Numbered from the stretch's first letter, positions 1 to 5,872 are shown. The stretch: 7,211 nt of DNA from an uncultured Ignavibacteria bacterium (GCA_937974175.1 CALJIG010000087.1:1-7211); one strand, 5' to 3'. Numbers and translations: made by a program. Notes: generated by a model not told the origin, from the letters alone.

Positions 1-6
1 TTGGTT

Positions 7-24
7 CTCCCGGGGCTTTTTTTA
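7..24 (+). terminator. Possible 3' half of an upstream intrinsic terminator
   Basis: The window opens with a GC-rich run (CTCCCGGGGC, 7-16) followed directly by seven T (17-23). In this AT-rich DNA that is what the descending arm and U-tract of an intrinsic terminator look like. The 5' arm would lie outside the window, so pairing cannot be shown. If real, it ends a gene to the left that reads towards this window. A second long T-run follows at about 32-42. The call rests only on composition and position. Confidence 0.3.
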
Positions 25-178
25 TAATATATTTTTTTTTTTCATAAGCCGGAACGATTCCTCCATTTCAAGCTCTATTTCTTAGTAGTAGTAATTTCCT
101 AATTCTTCTTTAAAATTGTCGGGTTTTTGTCGGATTGTTTTAAAACAAACAGGAAATCCGGTTTTATTCCTTAAAATA

Positions 179-241
179 TTTAGAATCATTACTTATCTTC
201 CCGATTATTTATTTGTAATGATGAATTTTTGACGGATTTTT
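179..241. repeat. Hairpin repeat unit, copy A
   Basis: Copy A starts TTTAGAATCATTA (179-191) and ends with a 28-base block (214-241) that begins TGTAATGATGAA and closes GACGGATTTTT. Both blocks recur exactly in copy B, about 98 bases further on, while the 22-23 bases between them differ. Inside the unit, ATCATTA (185-191) is the exact reverse complement of TAATGAT (216-222), giving a 7-bp stem with a 24-base loop. AAATCCG at 154-160 can also pair with CGGATTT at 233-239, enclosing the unit in an outer stem. The function is unknown. Confidence 0.7.
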
Positions 242-249
242 AAAATCCG
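233..249. repeat. 17-base palindrome at the end of copy A
   Basis: CGGATTTT (233-240) and AAAATCCG (242-249) are exact reverse complements around a single T. The left half belongs to the conserved block of copy A. The right half is absent from copy B, where the same left half is followed by CAAAGGCAAAC. A symmetric site this compact could be a protein-binding site or a hairpin junction between the two units. The short word ATCCG/CGGAT also occurs nearby at 131-135 and 156-160. Confidence 0.5.
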
Positions 250-275
250 CCTATATTCACTTTTTTGTTTGCCCT

Positions 276-339
276 TTTAGAATCATTAATAATTTTTTTA
301 AACAATTTTTGTGTAATGATGAATTTTTGACGGATTTTT
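276..339. repeat. Hairpin repeat unit, copy B
   Basis: Copy B repeats the two conserved blocks of copy A: 276-288 equals 179-191, and 312-339 equals 214-241. The spacer between them is different and T-rich. The inner stem is kept: ATCATTA (282-288) with TAATGAT (314-320). An outer stem made from different bases surrounds it: GTTTGCC (267-273) with GGCAAAC (344-350), extended by TTT/AAA across a bulged C. Same inner hairpin with a different outer stem suggests the fold matters, as in a small structured RNA or a palindromic repeat family. No promoter was identified for it. Confidence 0.7.
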
Positions 340-430
340 CAAAGGCAAACTGGATTTCAATTTATTTGAATTCTTTGTCTCTTACAATTTCAATCTAATA
401 TAATATTTAAAATATAAAAATTATCTCCTG

Positions 431-448
431 CCTATTACTACTAATAGG
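431..448. repeat. Small perfect hairpin
   Basis: CCTATTA (431-437) and TAATAGG (442-448) pair perfectly around a four-base CTAC loop. A long T-run follows a few bases later, from about 458. It could be a weak terminator of an unseen transcript from the left or a binding site. The same bases form the right arm of the inverted repeat that encloses the repeat block. Confidence 0.4.
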
Positions 449-602
449 GTGAAATATTTTTTTTTGCATTTACAGACCTTATATAGAGTTATACTATTGT
501 TTTGCCTTTATTTTGCAGTATTAATAAAGTAATTTACTATTGATTCACTATACCTCTTTGATTACTCATCTCGTCCATAACATCAAGTTAACATACATTA
601 TT

Positions 603-610
603 TATATTTG
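603..610 (+). promoter_or_regulatory. Candidate -7 element for the large secreted protein gene
   Basis: TATATTTG fits the Bacteroidota -7 consensus TAnnTTTG exactly. It lies 42 bases before the ATG at 653, which implies a leader of about 35 bases. No good TTTG -33 element is present at the usual spacing. Because such a short A/T-rich word can arise by chance in a region like this, the call is moderate. The leader lacks a Shine-Dalgarno sequence and is A/T-rich, as usual for this group. Confidence 0.45.
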
Positions 611-652
611 TAATAAATTCATTTTCACCATTCATTAATTCAAACACACATT

Positions 653-3600
653 ATGAGAAAATTCATTCTATTTTTATTTGCTATTTCAATTGTAATGATT
701 GCAGGTAATTCATCTATGGCGCAAACACCTGTGCCTATGGCTTCGCAGCCAAGCTTTACATATACGGAAAACTTTGCGGATATTACAAACTGGACAAATA
801 ATTTTGCTGCCGGTACAGGAGCAAACAGATGGTTAGGATTTGCGCCAAACGCAACTGGTACAATTCCAGATGGAGTTAGAACATCCGCTACAACTCTCGT
901 CTTTCAGGCGACATCTACTTCAGGCGGTGTTCAAAGAGGCGGTCTGGCAAGTTCAAATAACCCGGCAGGTACAATTGTAATGCTTGCAACCGGAACTCCA
1001 CAGAATACAACAGCAGCGGCAATAGAAGTATTTCTTGATTTCACAGGAACAACTGCCGGTACATTAAGTTTTGACTGGTCAAGAGTAAATAATTCAACAG
1101 GTGACAGAGTAGGCTCATTAAAAGTATATACCAGTACAGATGGTACAACATACACTGAATTAACAGGTGCAGCAGTAAGTAATCTTGTTAATAATGGCGG
1201 TACAGCAAGCGGTTCAATTACTACCGTACAGCTTCCTGCTTCATTTGATAACTCTGCAACAGCCCGGGTCCGTTTTTATTATTTCAACGGTTCAACAAAC
1301 GGAACAACAGGTAGCAGACCAAAAATCGCTATCGATAATTTAGTTATTACATCTACTTCAGCAGGTACACCTACCATTTCGCTGAACACAACAGGATTTA
1401 ATGGTTCTTTTGGCGGAGTCACATTTCCGGCTTCTTCTGCACCATCAAGTTATGTAGTAAGCGGTTCAAATCTTGAAGGCAATATCACTATTACACCACC
1501 TGTAAATACAGGAATGTTAATCAGAACGGGCGTTGCCTCGTTTTCATCATCTCCGATTGTACTTACTCCATCATCGGGTACAGTCAGCGCTACAACAATT
1601 GATGTTATGTTCAGTCCGATTGGAACAGGGCATTTTACAGGAAACATTACGCACATTAGTACAAATGCAACTCAGCAAAATTTGGCAGTTGACGGATACG
1701 GACTGTCTCAGCCGGCTACAGTTCAGGCATCGAATATTACATTTTCTTCAGTTACGGCAACAAGCTTTACGGTTAATTTTACTCCGGGAAACGGAGATAG
1801 AAGATTAGTAGTTCTTAAAGCAGGAAGCGCAGTTGACGGAGTACCGACAAACGGAATTACGTATTCAGCTAATTCAGTTTTTAGTACCGGCCAGCAAATA
1901 GGTTCTGGTAATTATGTAGTATATTATGGAAACGGAAGCTCAGTAGATGTTACGGGTTTAAGCGGAGGTGTAAATTATCATGCTACAGTTTACGAATTTA
2001 ACGGAACAAGCGGCGCAGAAAATTATAATATTACAGCACCGCCAGTAAATAATCAGCTTACTACAGCACCGATACCATCGGTAGTAGTTAATAAATATCA
2101 AAACGGAACTCCGGATGCAATTGAGCTTTTAGTTTATCAGGATAATCTTGATATGAGAGGGATGATAATAAAAGATTTCTCATCTAATATGACAGGTGAC
2201 GGCGGTGGAAAATTCCAGTTTACTGCAGACCCTATCTGGGCAAGTGTTCGTTCAGGCACACTTATCATTTTAAGAAATAATGCAACCGCTGCTGACTCAG
2301 TAGCAGGCGGAATGGATTACACACTTGATATAGGCTTAACAAATACAATATTCTTTACAAATTTAGGCGGCTCATTTGATATATCAACAACCGATATGAT
2401 AATGATAAAAGCTGCAGGTTCTGATTTTAACGGAACTGCAGGGGCAATCCATACATTAGCAGGCGGAACAGCAGGTACATTATTTACTGCAACAGGAAAC
2501 CCGAAATTAATTGCAACCGGAACAACAGGCGCAAATTTCTTTGCCTATGCTAATAATACAAATTCTGTAATATCAGATTTCAGCGGGACCGATGCAACCG
2601 GAAATGCAACAGGGTTAACATTCGGAGCAGGAAATAACGCAGCTAATACAGCCTTCATAAATTCTTTAAAAAATATAACTATTTCAGGCAACACATCTAT
2701 TCCGGCAGGAACATACGGCAGCCTGATAATAAACGGCTCCGGCGCTGTTGTAACTTTTTCAGGGGATGTTGTAATTAATGGTATATTAACCTTAACAGAC
2801 GGCTTAATTCAGCTTGACGGTAATAATTTAACAGCTAACGGAATTTCAGGCGGCAATGCAACCAGCTACGTTCAAACAAACGGAGCAGGAAGATTAACTA
2901 TAAACAATGTCGGCGCTACGAACACATTATTCCCGGTAGGAAATACTTCATACAATCCTGTAACAATTAATAACGGCGGAACAGCAGATAATTTTTCTGT
3001 CAGTGTTCAGAATACAATCGATAACCCGACACCTGATAACACTCAGGCAGTTCAGAGACAGTGGAATATATCTGAAGCAGTAGCCGGCGGCTCGAATGTA
3101 GTTCTTACATTCCAGTGGGCAGGCTCAGAAGAAGGTGCAGGAGTTGTTCGAGGTTCATTAGTAATAGGACATTTTACAGGCGGCGCTTATACAGATGTAC
3201 CATGTAACCCTGTTGCCGGTTCTGACCCCTATACAATAACTTCAACAGGCGGAGTTACATCATTCTCGCCGTTCATTTTAGGAAACATGGCCATTGCTCC
3301 TGTAGAGCTATCATCGTTCTCCTCGAACGTTACAAGAAATAATGTAAAACTGAACTGGTCAACTATATCGGAAGAAAACAACTCGGGATTTGATGTTGAA
3401 AGAAAAAATTCAAACGGTGTATGGACAAAAATAACTAATGTAGCAGGTAACGGCACAACAAATATTGCTCAAAGCTACACATTTGAAGACAGAAATTTAT
3501 TAACAGGAAAATATAATTACAGATTAAAGCAAATTGATTTTAATGGTAACTATAAATATTATGAATTATCAAATGAAGTAGTTGTAGGTATACCAAGCGC

Positions 3601-3859
3601 TTATGCTTTATCACAAAATTATCCTAATCCTTTCAATCCTTCGACAACAATTAATTATGAGCTTCCAAAATCTAATTTTGTAAGCCTGAAAGTTTATGAT
3701 ATGATGGGAAGGGAAGTTGCAAATTTAGTGAATCAAACTCAGGATGCAGGATTCTACTCGATTAAGTTCGATGCTTCAAAATTAACAAGCGGAATTTATT
3801 TTTATAAAATTCAGGCAGCAGATTTTTCTGCAGTAAAAAAATTGATGCTTGTAAAGTAA
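653..3859 (+). CDS. Large mosaic secreted surface protein with T9SS type A sorting domain
   Basis: This 1068-residue protein is exported by the Sec route and then moved across the outer membrane by T9SS. Residues 1-23 are a signal peptide with likely cleavage at SSMA|Q. Domains in order: a jelly-roll-like region (about 34-235); an Ig-like domain of the type common in Bacteroidota adhesins (about 239-350, with SSYVVSGSNLEGNITI and LTPSSGTV); an FN3-like domain (about 354-472); a lamin-tail-like domain (about 475-605, with AIELLVYQDNLDMRGMIIKD and an IHTLAGG end); a beta-rich, possibly right-handed-helix region (about 672-880); an FN3-like module typically placed before the sorting domain (about 883-978); and the sorting domain (about 984-1068, with NYPNPFNPST, GREVA, SGIYFYK and a final KLMLVK). 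No catalytic motif is visible and there is only one cysteine (C851). An adhesive or structural surface role is inferred; the substrate is unknown. It appears monocistronic, with its own candidate promoter and a strong terminator. Confidence 0.93.
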   Translation: MRKFILFLFAISIVMIAGNSSMAQTPVPMASQPSFTYTENFADITNWTNNFAAGTGANRWLGFAPNATGTIPDGVRTSATTLVFQATSTSGGVQRGGLASSNNPAGTIVMLATGTPQNTTAAAIEVFLDFTGTTAGTLSFDWSRVNNSTGDRVGSLKVYTSTDGTTYTELTGAAVSNLVNNGGTASGSITTVQLPASFDNSATARVRFYYFNGSTNGTTGSRPKIAIDNLVITSTSAGTPTISLNTTGFNGSFGGVTFPASSAPSSYVVSGSNLEGNITITPPVNTGMLIRTGVASFSSSPIVLTPSSGTVSATTIDVMFSPIGTGHFTGNITHISTNATQQNLAVDGYGLSQPATVQASNITFSSVTATSFTVNFTPGNGDRRLVVLKAGSAVDGVPTNGITYSANSVFSTGQQIGSGNYVVYYGNGSSVDVTGLSGGVNYHATVYEFNGTSGAENYNITAPPVNNQLTTAPIPSVVVNKYQNGTPDAIELLVYQDNLDMRGMIIKDFSSNMTGDGGGKFQFTADPIWASVRSGTLIILRNNATAADSVAGGMDYTLDIGLTNTIFFTNLGGSFDISTTDMIMIKAAGSDFNGTAGAIHTLAGGTAGTLFTATGNPKLIATGTTGANFFAYANNTNSVISDFSGTDATGNATGLTFGAGNNAANTAFINSLKNITISGNTSIPAGTYGSLIINGSGAVVTFSGDVVINGILTLTDGLIQLDGNNLTANGISGGNATSYVQTNGAGRLTINNVGATNTLFPVGNTSYNPVTINNGGTADNFSVSVQNTIDNPTPDNTQAVQRQWNISEAVAGGSNVVLTFQWAGSEEGAGVVRGSLVIGHFTGGAYTDVPCNPVAGSDPYTITSTGGVTSFSPFILGNMAIAPVELSSFSSNVTRNNVKLNWSTISEENNSGFDVERKNSNGVWTKITNVAGNGTTNIAQSYTFEDRNLLTGKYNYRLKQIDFNGNYKYYELSNEVVVGIPSAYALSQNYPNPFNPSTTINYELPKSNFVSLKVYDMMGREVANLVNQTQDAGFYSIKFDASKLTSGIYFYKIQAADFSAVKKLMLVK

Positions 3860-3865
3860 AAGTTC

Positions 3866-3965
3866 AATCACTGATTACACTGATTTGAAATGATTTAAAG
3901 GAGAGTAATTTCTTTAGACTAACTCTTAATCATAAAAATCAGTTTAATCATATAAATCAATGATT
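3866..3965. repeat. Imperfect long inverted repeat after the secreted protein gene
   Basis: TGATTACACTGATTT (3872-3886) matches the reverse complement of 3936-3950 at 14 of 15 positions. The outer word AATCACTGATT (3866-3876) matches the reverse complement of 3955-3965 at 10 of 11. Near the apex, AGAGT (3902-3906) can pair with ACTCT (3920-3924). Together they outline a hairpin of about 100 bases with bulges. The word AATGATTTAAAG also occurs twice directly (3889-3900 and 3966-3977). It lies between a stop codon and a terminator, which suits a dispersed intergenic palindromic repeat or a 3' structured element. Confidence 0.6.
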
Positions 3966-3973
3966 AATGATTT

Positions 3974-4006
3974 AAAGCCCTGTTGGAACCTAACAGGGCT
4001 TTTTTT
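3974..4006 (+). terminator. Strong intrinsic terminator of the large secreted protein gene
   Basis: AAAGCCCTGTT (3974-3984) pairs perfectly with AACAGGGCTTT (3992-4002) around a seven-base GGAACCT loop, and a run of seven T spans 4000-4006. The core AGCCCTGTT stem is GC-rich for this DNA. It lies 115 bases after the stop codon and 48 bases before the next start, so the downstream membrane-protein gene is probably transcribed separately. Confidence 0.9.
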
Positions 4007-4053
4007 GTTTCAGTTTTTATCATCTAATTTTATCTAATATAATATTCATCTAA

Positions 4054-4506
4054 ATGTTAAAATTATTAAGAACTTCTTATCTTCCTCAGCATTTAAATAT
4101 TGTGCTTTTAATAACAAGGATTGCCGTAGGCTCATTTATGCTTACTCACGGAATACCAAAACTGATGAAGTTTTTTTCAACAGGGGATATAACGTTCGGC
4201 GATCCGCTGGGAGTCGGGACAATTCCTTCACTGATGATGGCTATATTTGCTGAAGTGTTGTGCTCGATATTTGTGATTCTCGGATTAGGTACAAGGATAG
4301 CAGTAATTCCTTTAATTATTACTATGCTGGTTGCAGTTCTGCTGGTACATGCAAATGATCCTTTCGGGAAGAAAGAACTGGGACTTATGTATTTAACAAT
4401 TTATATGTTTCTGATAGTATTGGGAAGCGGGAAGTATTCTTTAGATGAGTGGTTATTGAGAAGACAAAGAAGAGATGATGCAGAAATTTTAGAAAAGACT
4501 TCGTAG
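4054..4506 (+). CDS. DoxX family integral membrane protein
   Basis: This 150-residue inner-membrane protein has about four hydrophobic helices (roughly residues 14-31, 57-78, 82-98 and 108-124). Family hallmarks are visible: R22 and the HG-x-x-K motif (H32, G33, K36) at the end of helix 1, an acidic residue in helix 2 (E67), GLGTR before helix 3 (R81), H99 at the end of helix 3, and a closing GSGKYSLDEWL. The tail after residue 135 is charged. DoxX proteins are named after a thiosulfate:quinone oxidoreductase subunit, but most bacterial members have no assigned reaction, and nothing here points to a substrate. The ATG at 4054 follows an A/T-rich leader without a Shine-Dalgarno sequence. A weak promoter-like pair (TTTG 4004-4007, TAATTTTA 4025-4032) lies just upstream. 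The last codons and the stop are built into the terminator. Confidence 0.92.
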   Translation: MLKLLRTSYLPQHLNIVLLITRIAVGSFMLTHGIPKLMKFFSTGDITFGDPLGVGTIPSLMMAIFAEVLCSIFVILGLGTRIAVIPLIITMLVAVLLVHANDPFGKKELGLMYLTIYMFLIVLGSGKYSLDEWLLRRQRRDDAEILEKTS

Positions 4507-4525
4507 TTAATACGAAGTCTTTTTT
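4493..4525. terminator. Intrinsic terminator between converging genes, overlapping a stop codon
   Basis: AAAAGACTTCGTA (4493-4505) pairs perfectly with TACGAAGTCTTTT (4511-4523) around a five-base loop, and T continues to 4525. The hairpin starts inside the last codons of the DoxX gene and its TAG (4504-4506) spans the stem-loop junction. Read on the minus strand it is also a hairpin followed by TTTTCT, so it may end the converging acetyltransferase-like gene, whose stop is 10 bases away, though that U-tract is shorter. Confidence 0.9.
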
Positions 4526-4535
4526 AATTTGTATT

Positions 4536-5669
4536 TTACTTTATAGCTAAATCATAAATTCTGTATGTTTTATAAACATGCGCGCCCAACTTTTCTGATG
4601 TCTGCTTCATTGCATAGTTATCTTCAAGCACCCATGATATTTCTGCACCTTTATATCCGTTCCTGTTACCTGCTTTAATTATATCCTGATAAAAAATAGC
4701 GTCGATGCCTTTTTTATGATACTCTTTATTCACACCCATAATAATTACCCGAAGCAAATCAATCTTTCCTTTATAATAAAGCAGCTTGAAAATTCCGGTA
4801 GGGAATAATGTTCCGTCCATTTTATGCAGCACCTGATTAAAATCAGGCAGAGCTAATGAGAAGCCGATGGCTTTTCCGTCAACCTCTGCAAAAATAATAA
4901 AATCTTCAACAGCTATCGGCTTAAGCGCTTTAGCTATATGTTTAAATTCATCTTCATTCATAGGTACAAAGCCCCAGTTATCCTGCCATGCATTATTATA
5001 GATTTCACGTATTCTTTGCACTTCATTATCGAAATCCTTAAGGTTTACATTTCTTAATGTAATGTTCTCACGCTTTTTTACCATGTTGGAAATCCTTTCA
5101 AGCTGAGACATCTTAGCTTCATTATTTATAACCTCTTTAGGGATGTAAAGAGCAAGTAAATCTTTGGCCTTAGCAAAGCCATAATCTTCGATAAGATTAA
5201 TGTAATACTCCGGATTATAAGTCATTAAAAGTACAGGAGGAGTATCAAATGCATCAACAAGCAACCCGCATTCATCATTGGTAGAGGGGTTTACAGGTCC
5301 ACGCACTGTATCCATTCCGTTATCTTTTAAGAACTTATAAGCAGTATCAAATAAAGCGCGTGATACTTTTTTATCATTTATGCTTTCGAAAAATCCGAAG
5401 AAACCTACTTTATCATTATAAAACTTGTTATGGTTATCATTAATGATTGCACCGATTCGGCCGACAAGTTTTCCATCTAATTCTGCTAAGTATAATTCGA
5501 CCTTTGCATGCTGGAAGAACGGATTTTTTGCGGGGTTTAGATTATTTTTAACATCAAATTTCAGCGGCGGTACCCAGTTAGGATAATCTTTATATATTTT
5601 CCACGGAAGATTAATAAATTTATTTTTATCTGAATCGTTTTCGACTCTTCTTATTTTTATTTCACTCAA
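4536..5669 (-). CDS. GNAT-fold protein, YghO-like family (putative N-acetyltransferase)
   Basis: This 377-residue protein appears cytoplasmic, with no signal peptide or membrane segment. It resembles the YghO-like group of GNAT-superfamily proteins by its N-terminal NWVPPL (31-36), NPFFQHA (49-55), the GFFGFFE motif (about 89-95), RGPVNPSTNDECG (123-135) and LLMTYNPEYY (147-156). The first GNAT-like strand pair is LYLAELDGKLVGRIGAI (59-75). The C-terminal half looks more like a working GNAT fold: FIIFAEVDGKAIGFSLALPD (257-276), then YHKKGIDAIFYQDII (317-331) where the acetyl-CoA loop belongs, and a closing SWVLEDNYAMKQTSEKLG (345-362). The acetyl-CoA loop (HKKGID) departs from the classic Q/R-x-x-G-x-G/A form. 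Substrate unknown. The start is TTG at 5669; no in-frame ATG lies between it and the preceding TAA stop, and the N-terminus it gives fits the family. Confidence 0.88.
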   Translation of the reverse strand: MSEIKIRRVENDSDKNKFINLPWKIYKDYPNWVPPLKFDVKNNLNPAKNPFFQHAKVELYLAELDGKLVGRIGAIINDNHNKFYNDKVGFFGFFESINDKKVSRALFDTAYKFLKDNGMDTVRGPVNPSTNDECGLLVDAFDTPPVLLMTYNPEYYINLIEDYGFAKAKDLLALYIPKEVINNEAKMSQLERISNMVKKRENITLRNVNLKDFDNEVQRIREIYNNAWQDNWGFVPMNEDEFKHIAKALKPIAVEDFIIFAEVDGKAIGFSLALPDFNQVLHKMDGTLFPTGIFKLLYYKGKIDLLRVIIMGVNKEYHKKGIDAIFYQDIIKAGNRNGYKGAEISWVLEDNYAMKQTSEKLGAHVYKTYRIYDLAIK

Positions 5670-5735
5670 TTGTATTATTTATTTATATTAACATAAAAAA
5701 TTTAACTCTAATTTATAAGTGAAATCAATATGTAT

Positions 5736-5766
5736 TCACAAATCGAAAAAGTTTCTTTTGCAAATT
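5736..5766. repeat. Promoter-region direct repeat, copy 1
   Basis: This 31-base copy, beginning TCACAAATCG and ending GCAAATT, recurs in altered form 84 bases downstream (5820-5850). It contains TTTG (5757-5760). Twenty bases further on is TAATTTTT (5781-5788), which differs from the -7 consensus TAnnTTTG at the last base only. It therefore reads as a decayed or weak duplicate of the promoter in front of the Asp-box protein gene. Between the copies is an A/T-tract segment (about 5775-5818) with long T and A runs. Confidence 0.6.
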
Positions 5767-5819
5767 TCCGACATCTTTTTTAATTTTTTTAAAAAATAAA
5801 TCTAAGGCATTTTTTTTAC

Positions 5820-5850
5820 TCACAAATTTAAAAAAGTTTCTTTGTAAATT
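5820..5850. repeat. Promoter-region direct repeat, copy 2
   Basis: This 31-base copy, beginning TCACAAATTT and ending GTAAATT, matches copy 1 apart from a few substitutions and a shifted A/T in the homopolymer runs. It carries the -33 TTTG (5841-5844) of the likely promoter of the downstream Asp-box gene. On the minus strand its left end carries TAAATTTG, an exact -7 match, pointing the other way. Confidence 0.6.
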
Positions 5851-5854
5851 CAAA
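5823..5854 (-). promoter_or_regulatory. Candidate divergent promoter for the GNAT-fold protein gene
   Basis: On the minus strand, TTTG (5854-5851) and TAAATTTG (5830-5823) are again 20 bases apart and match the same consensus exactly. It overlaps the plus-strand promoter, with which it would compete. The implied leader to the TTG at 5669 is about 147 bases, which is long. No better match was found nearer to that gene. Both elements are A/T-rich words, so chance is a real alternative. Confidence 0.4.
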
Positions 5855-5872
5855 ATAATTGTCGTAGCTTTG
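5841..5872 (+). promoter_or_regulatory. Bacteroidota-type promoter of the Asp-box T9SS protein gene
   Basis: TTTG (5841-5844) and TAGCTTTG (5865-5872) are separated by exactly 20 bases and fit the TTTG / TAnnTTTG pattern of primary-sigma promoters in Bacteroidota. The ATG at 5891 lies 18 bases after the -7 element, leaving an A-rich leader of roughly a dozen bases without a Shine-Dalgarno sequence. The site also settles the gene start: the in-frame TTG at 5870 lies within the -7 element and so could not be translated from this transcript. Confidence 0.7.

Larger units (their letters stand above)
81..448. repeat. Widely spaced inverted repeat enclosing the repeat block
   Basis: TAGTAGTAAT at 86-95 is the exact reverse complement of 434-443, and comparing 81-95 with 434-448 gives 13 matches in 15. 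The arms enclose 338 bases that contain both hairpin units. The arrangement resembles the terminal repeats of a small non-autonomous element. However, no convincing target-site duplication is visible next to the arms, and a 10-base match in AT-rich DNA can be chance. Confidence 0.3.
25..652. other. Long AT-rich non-coding region with structured repeats
   Basis: No credible coding region is visible on either strand; stops are dense in every frame. The content is a pair of related hairpin units (179-241 and 276-339), a near-perfect palindrome (233-249), an inverted repeat enclosing the whole block (81-95 with 434-448), a small hairpin (431-448) and a candidate promoter just before the next gene (603-610). 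No tRNA, rRNA or known riboswitch class was recognised. Many T-tracts (8-10 T) are scattered through it. About 190 bases between the enclosed block and the start of the secreted protein gene are otherwise featureless to me. Confidence 0.7.

Noticed and set aside
135..148. Palindrome TTGTTTTAAAACAA as a regulator site
   Set aside because: It is exact but made almost only of A/T with low complexity; in this DNA it is not distinctive enough to report as a site.
179..339. CRISPR-like direct repeats
   Set aside because: There are only two units, the repeated part is split into two blocks with a variable middle, the offset is about 98 bases, and no cas gene is nearby.
931..1155. Open frame on the minus strand inside the large secreted protein gene
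   Set aside because: It lies wholly antisense to a convincing secreted protein with intact domains, shows no recognisable domain, and its composition mirrors the Thr/Gly/Ser-rich codons of the real gene. The same applies to 1450-1656 and 3229-3456.
1533..1808. Open frame in another plus-strand frame inside the large secreted protein gene
   Set aside because: Its Leu/Arg/Gln-rich translation is typical of an out-of-frame reading, and no start signal or domain supports it.
653..4506. Operon joining the large secreted protein and the DoxX gene
   Set aside because: A strong GC-rich terminator at 3974-4006 and a gap of 194 bases separate them, and no functional link is evident.
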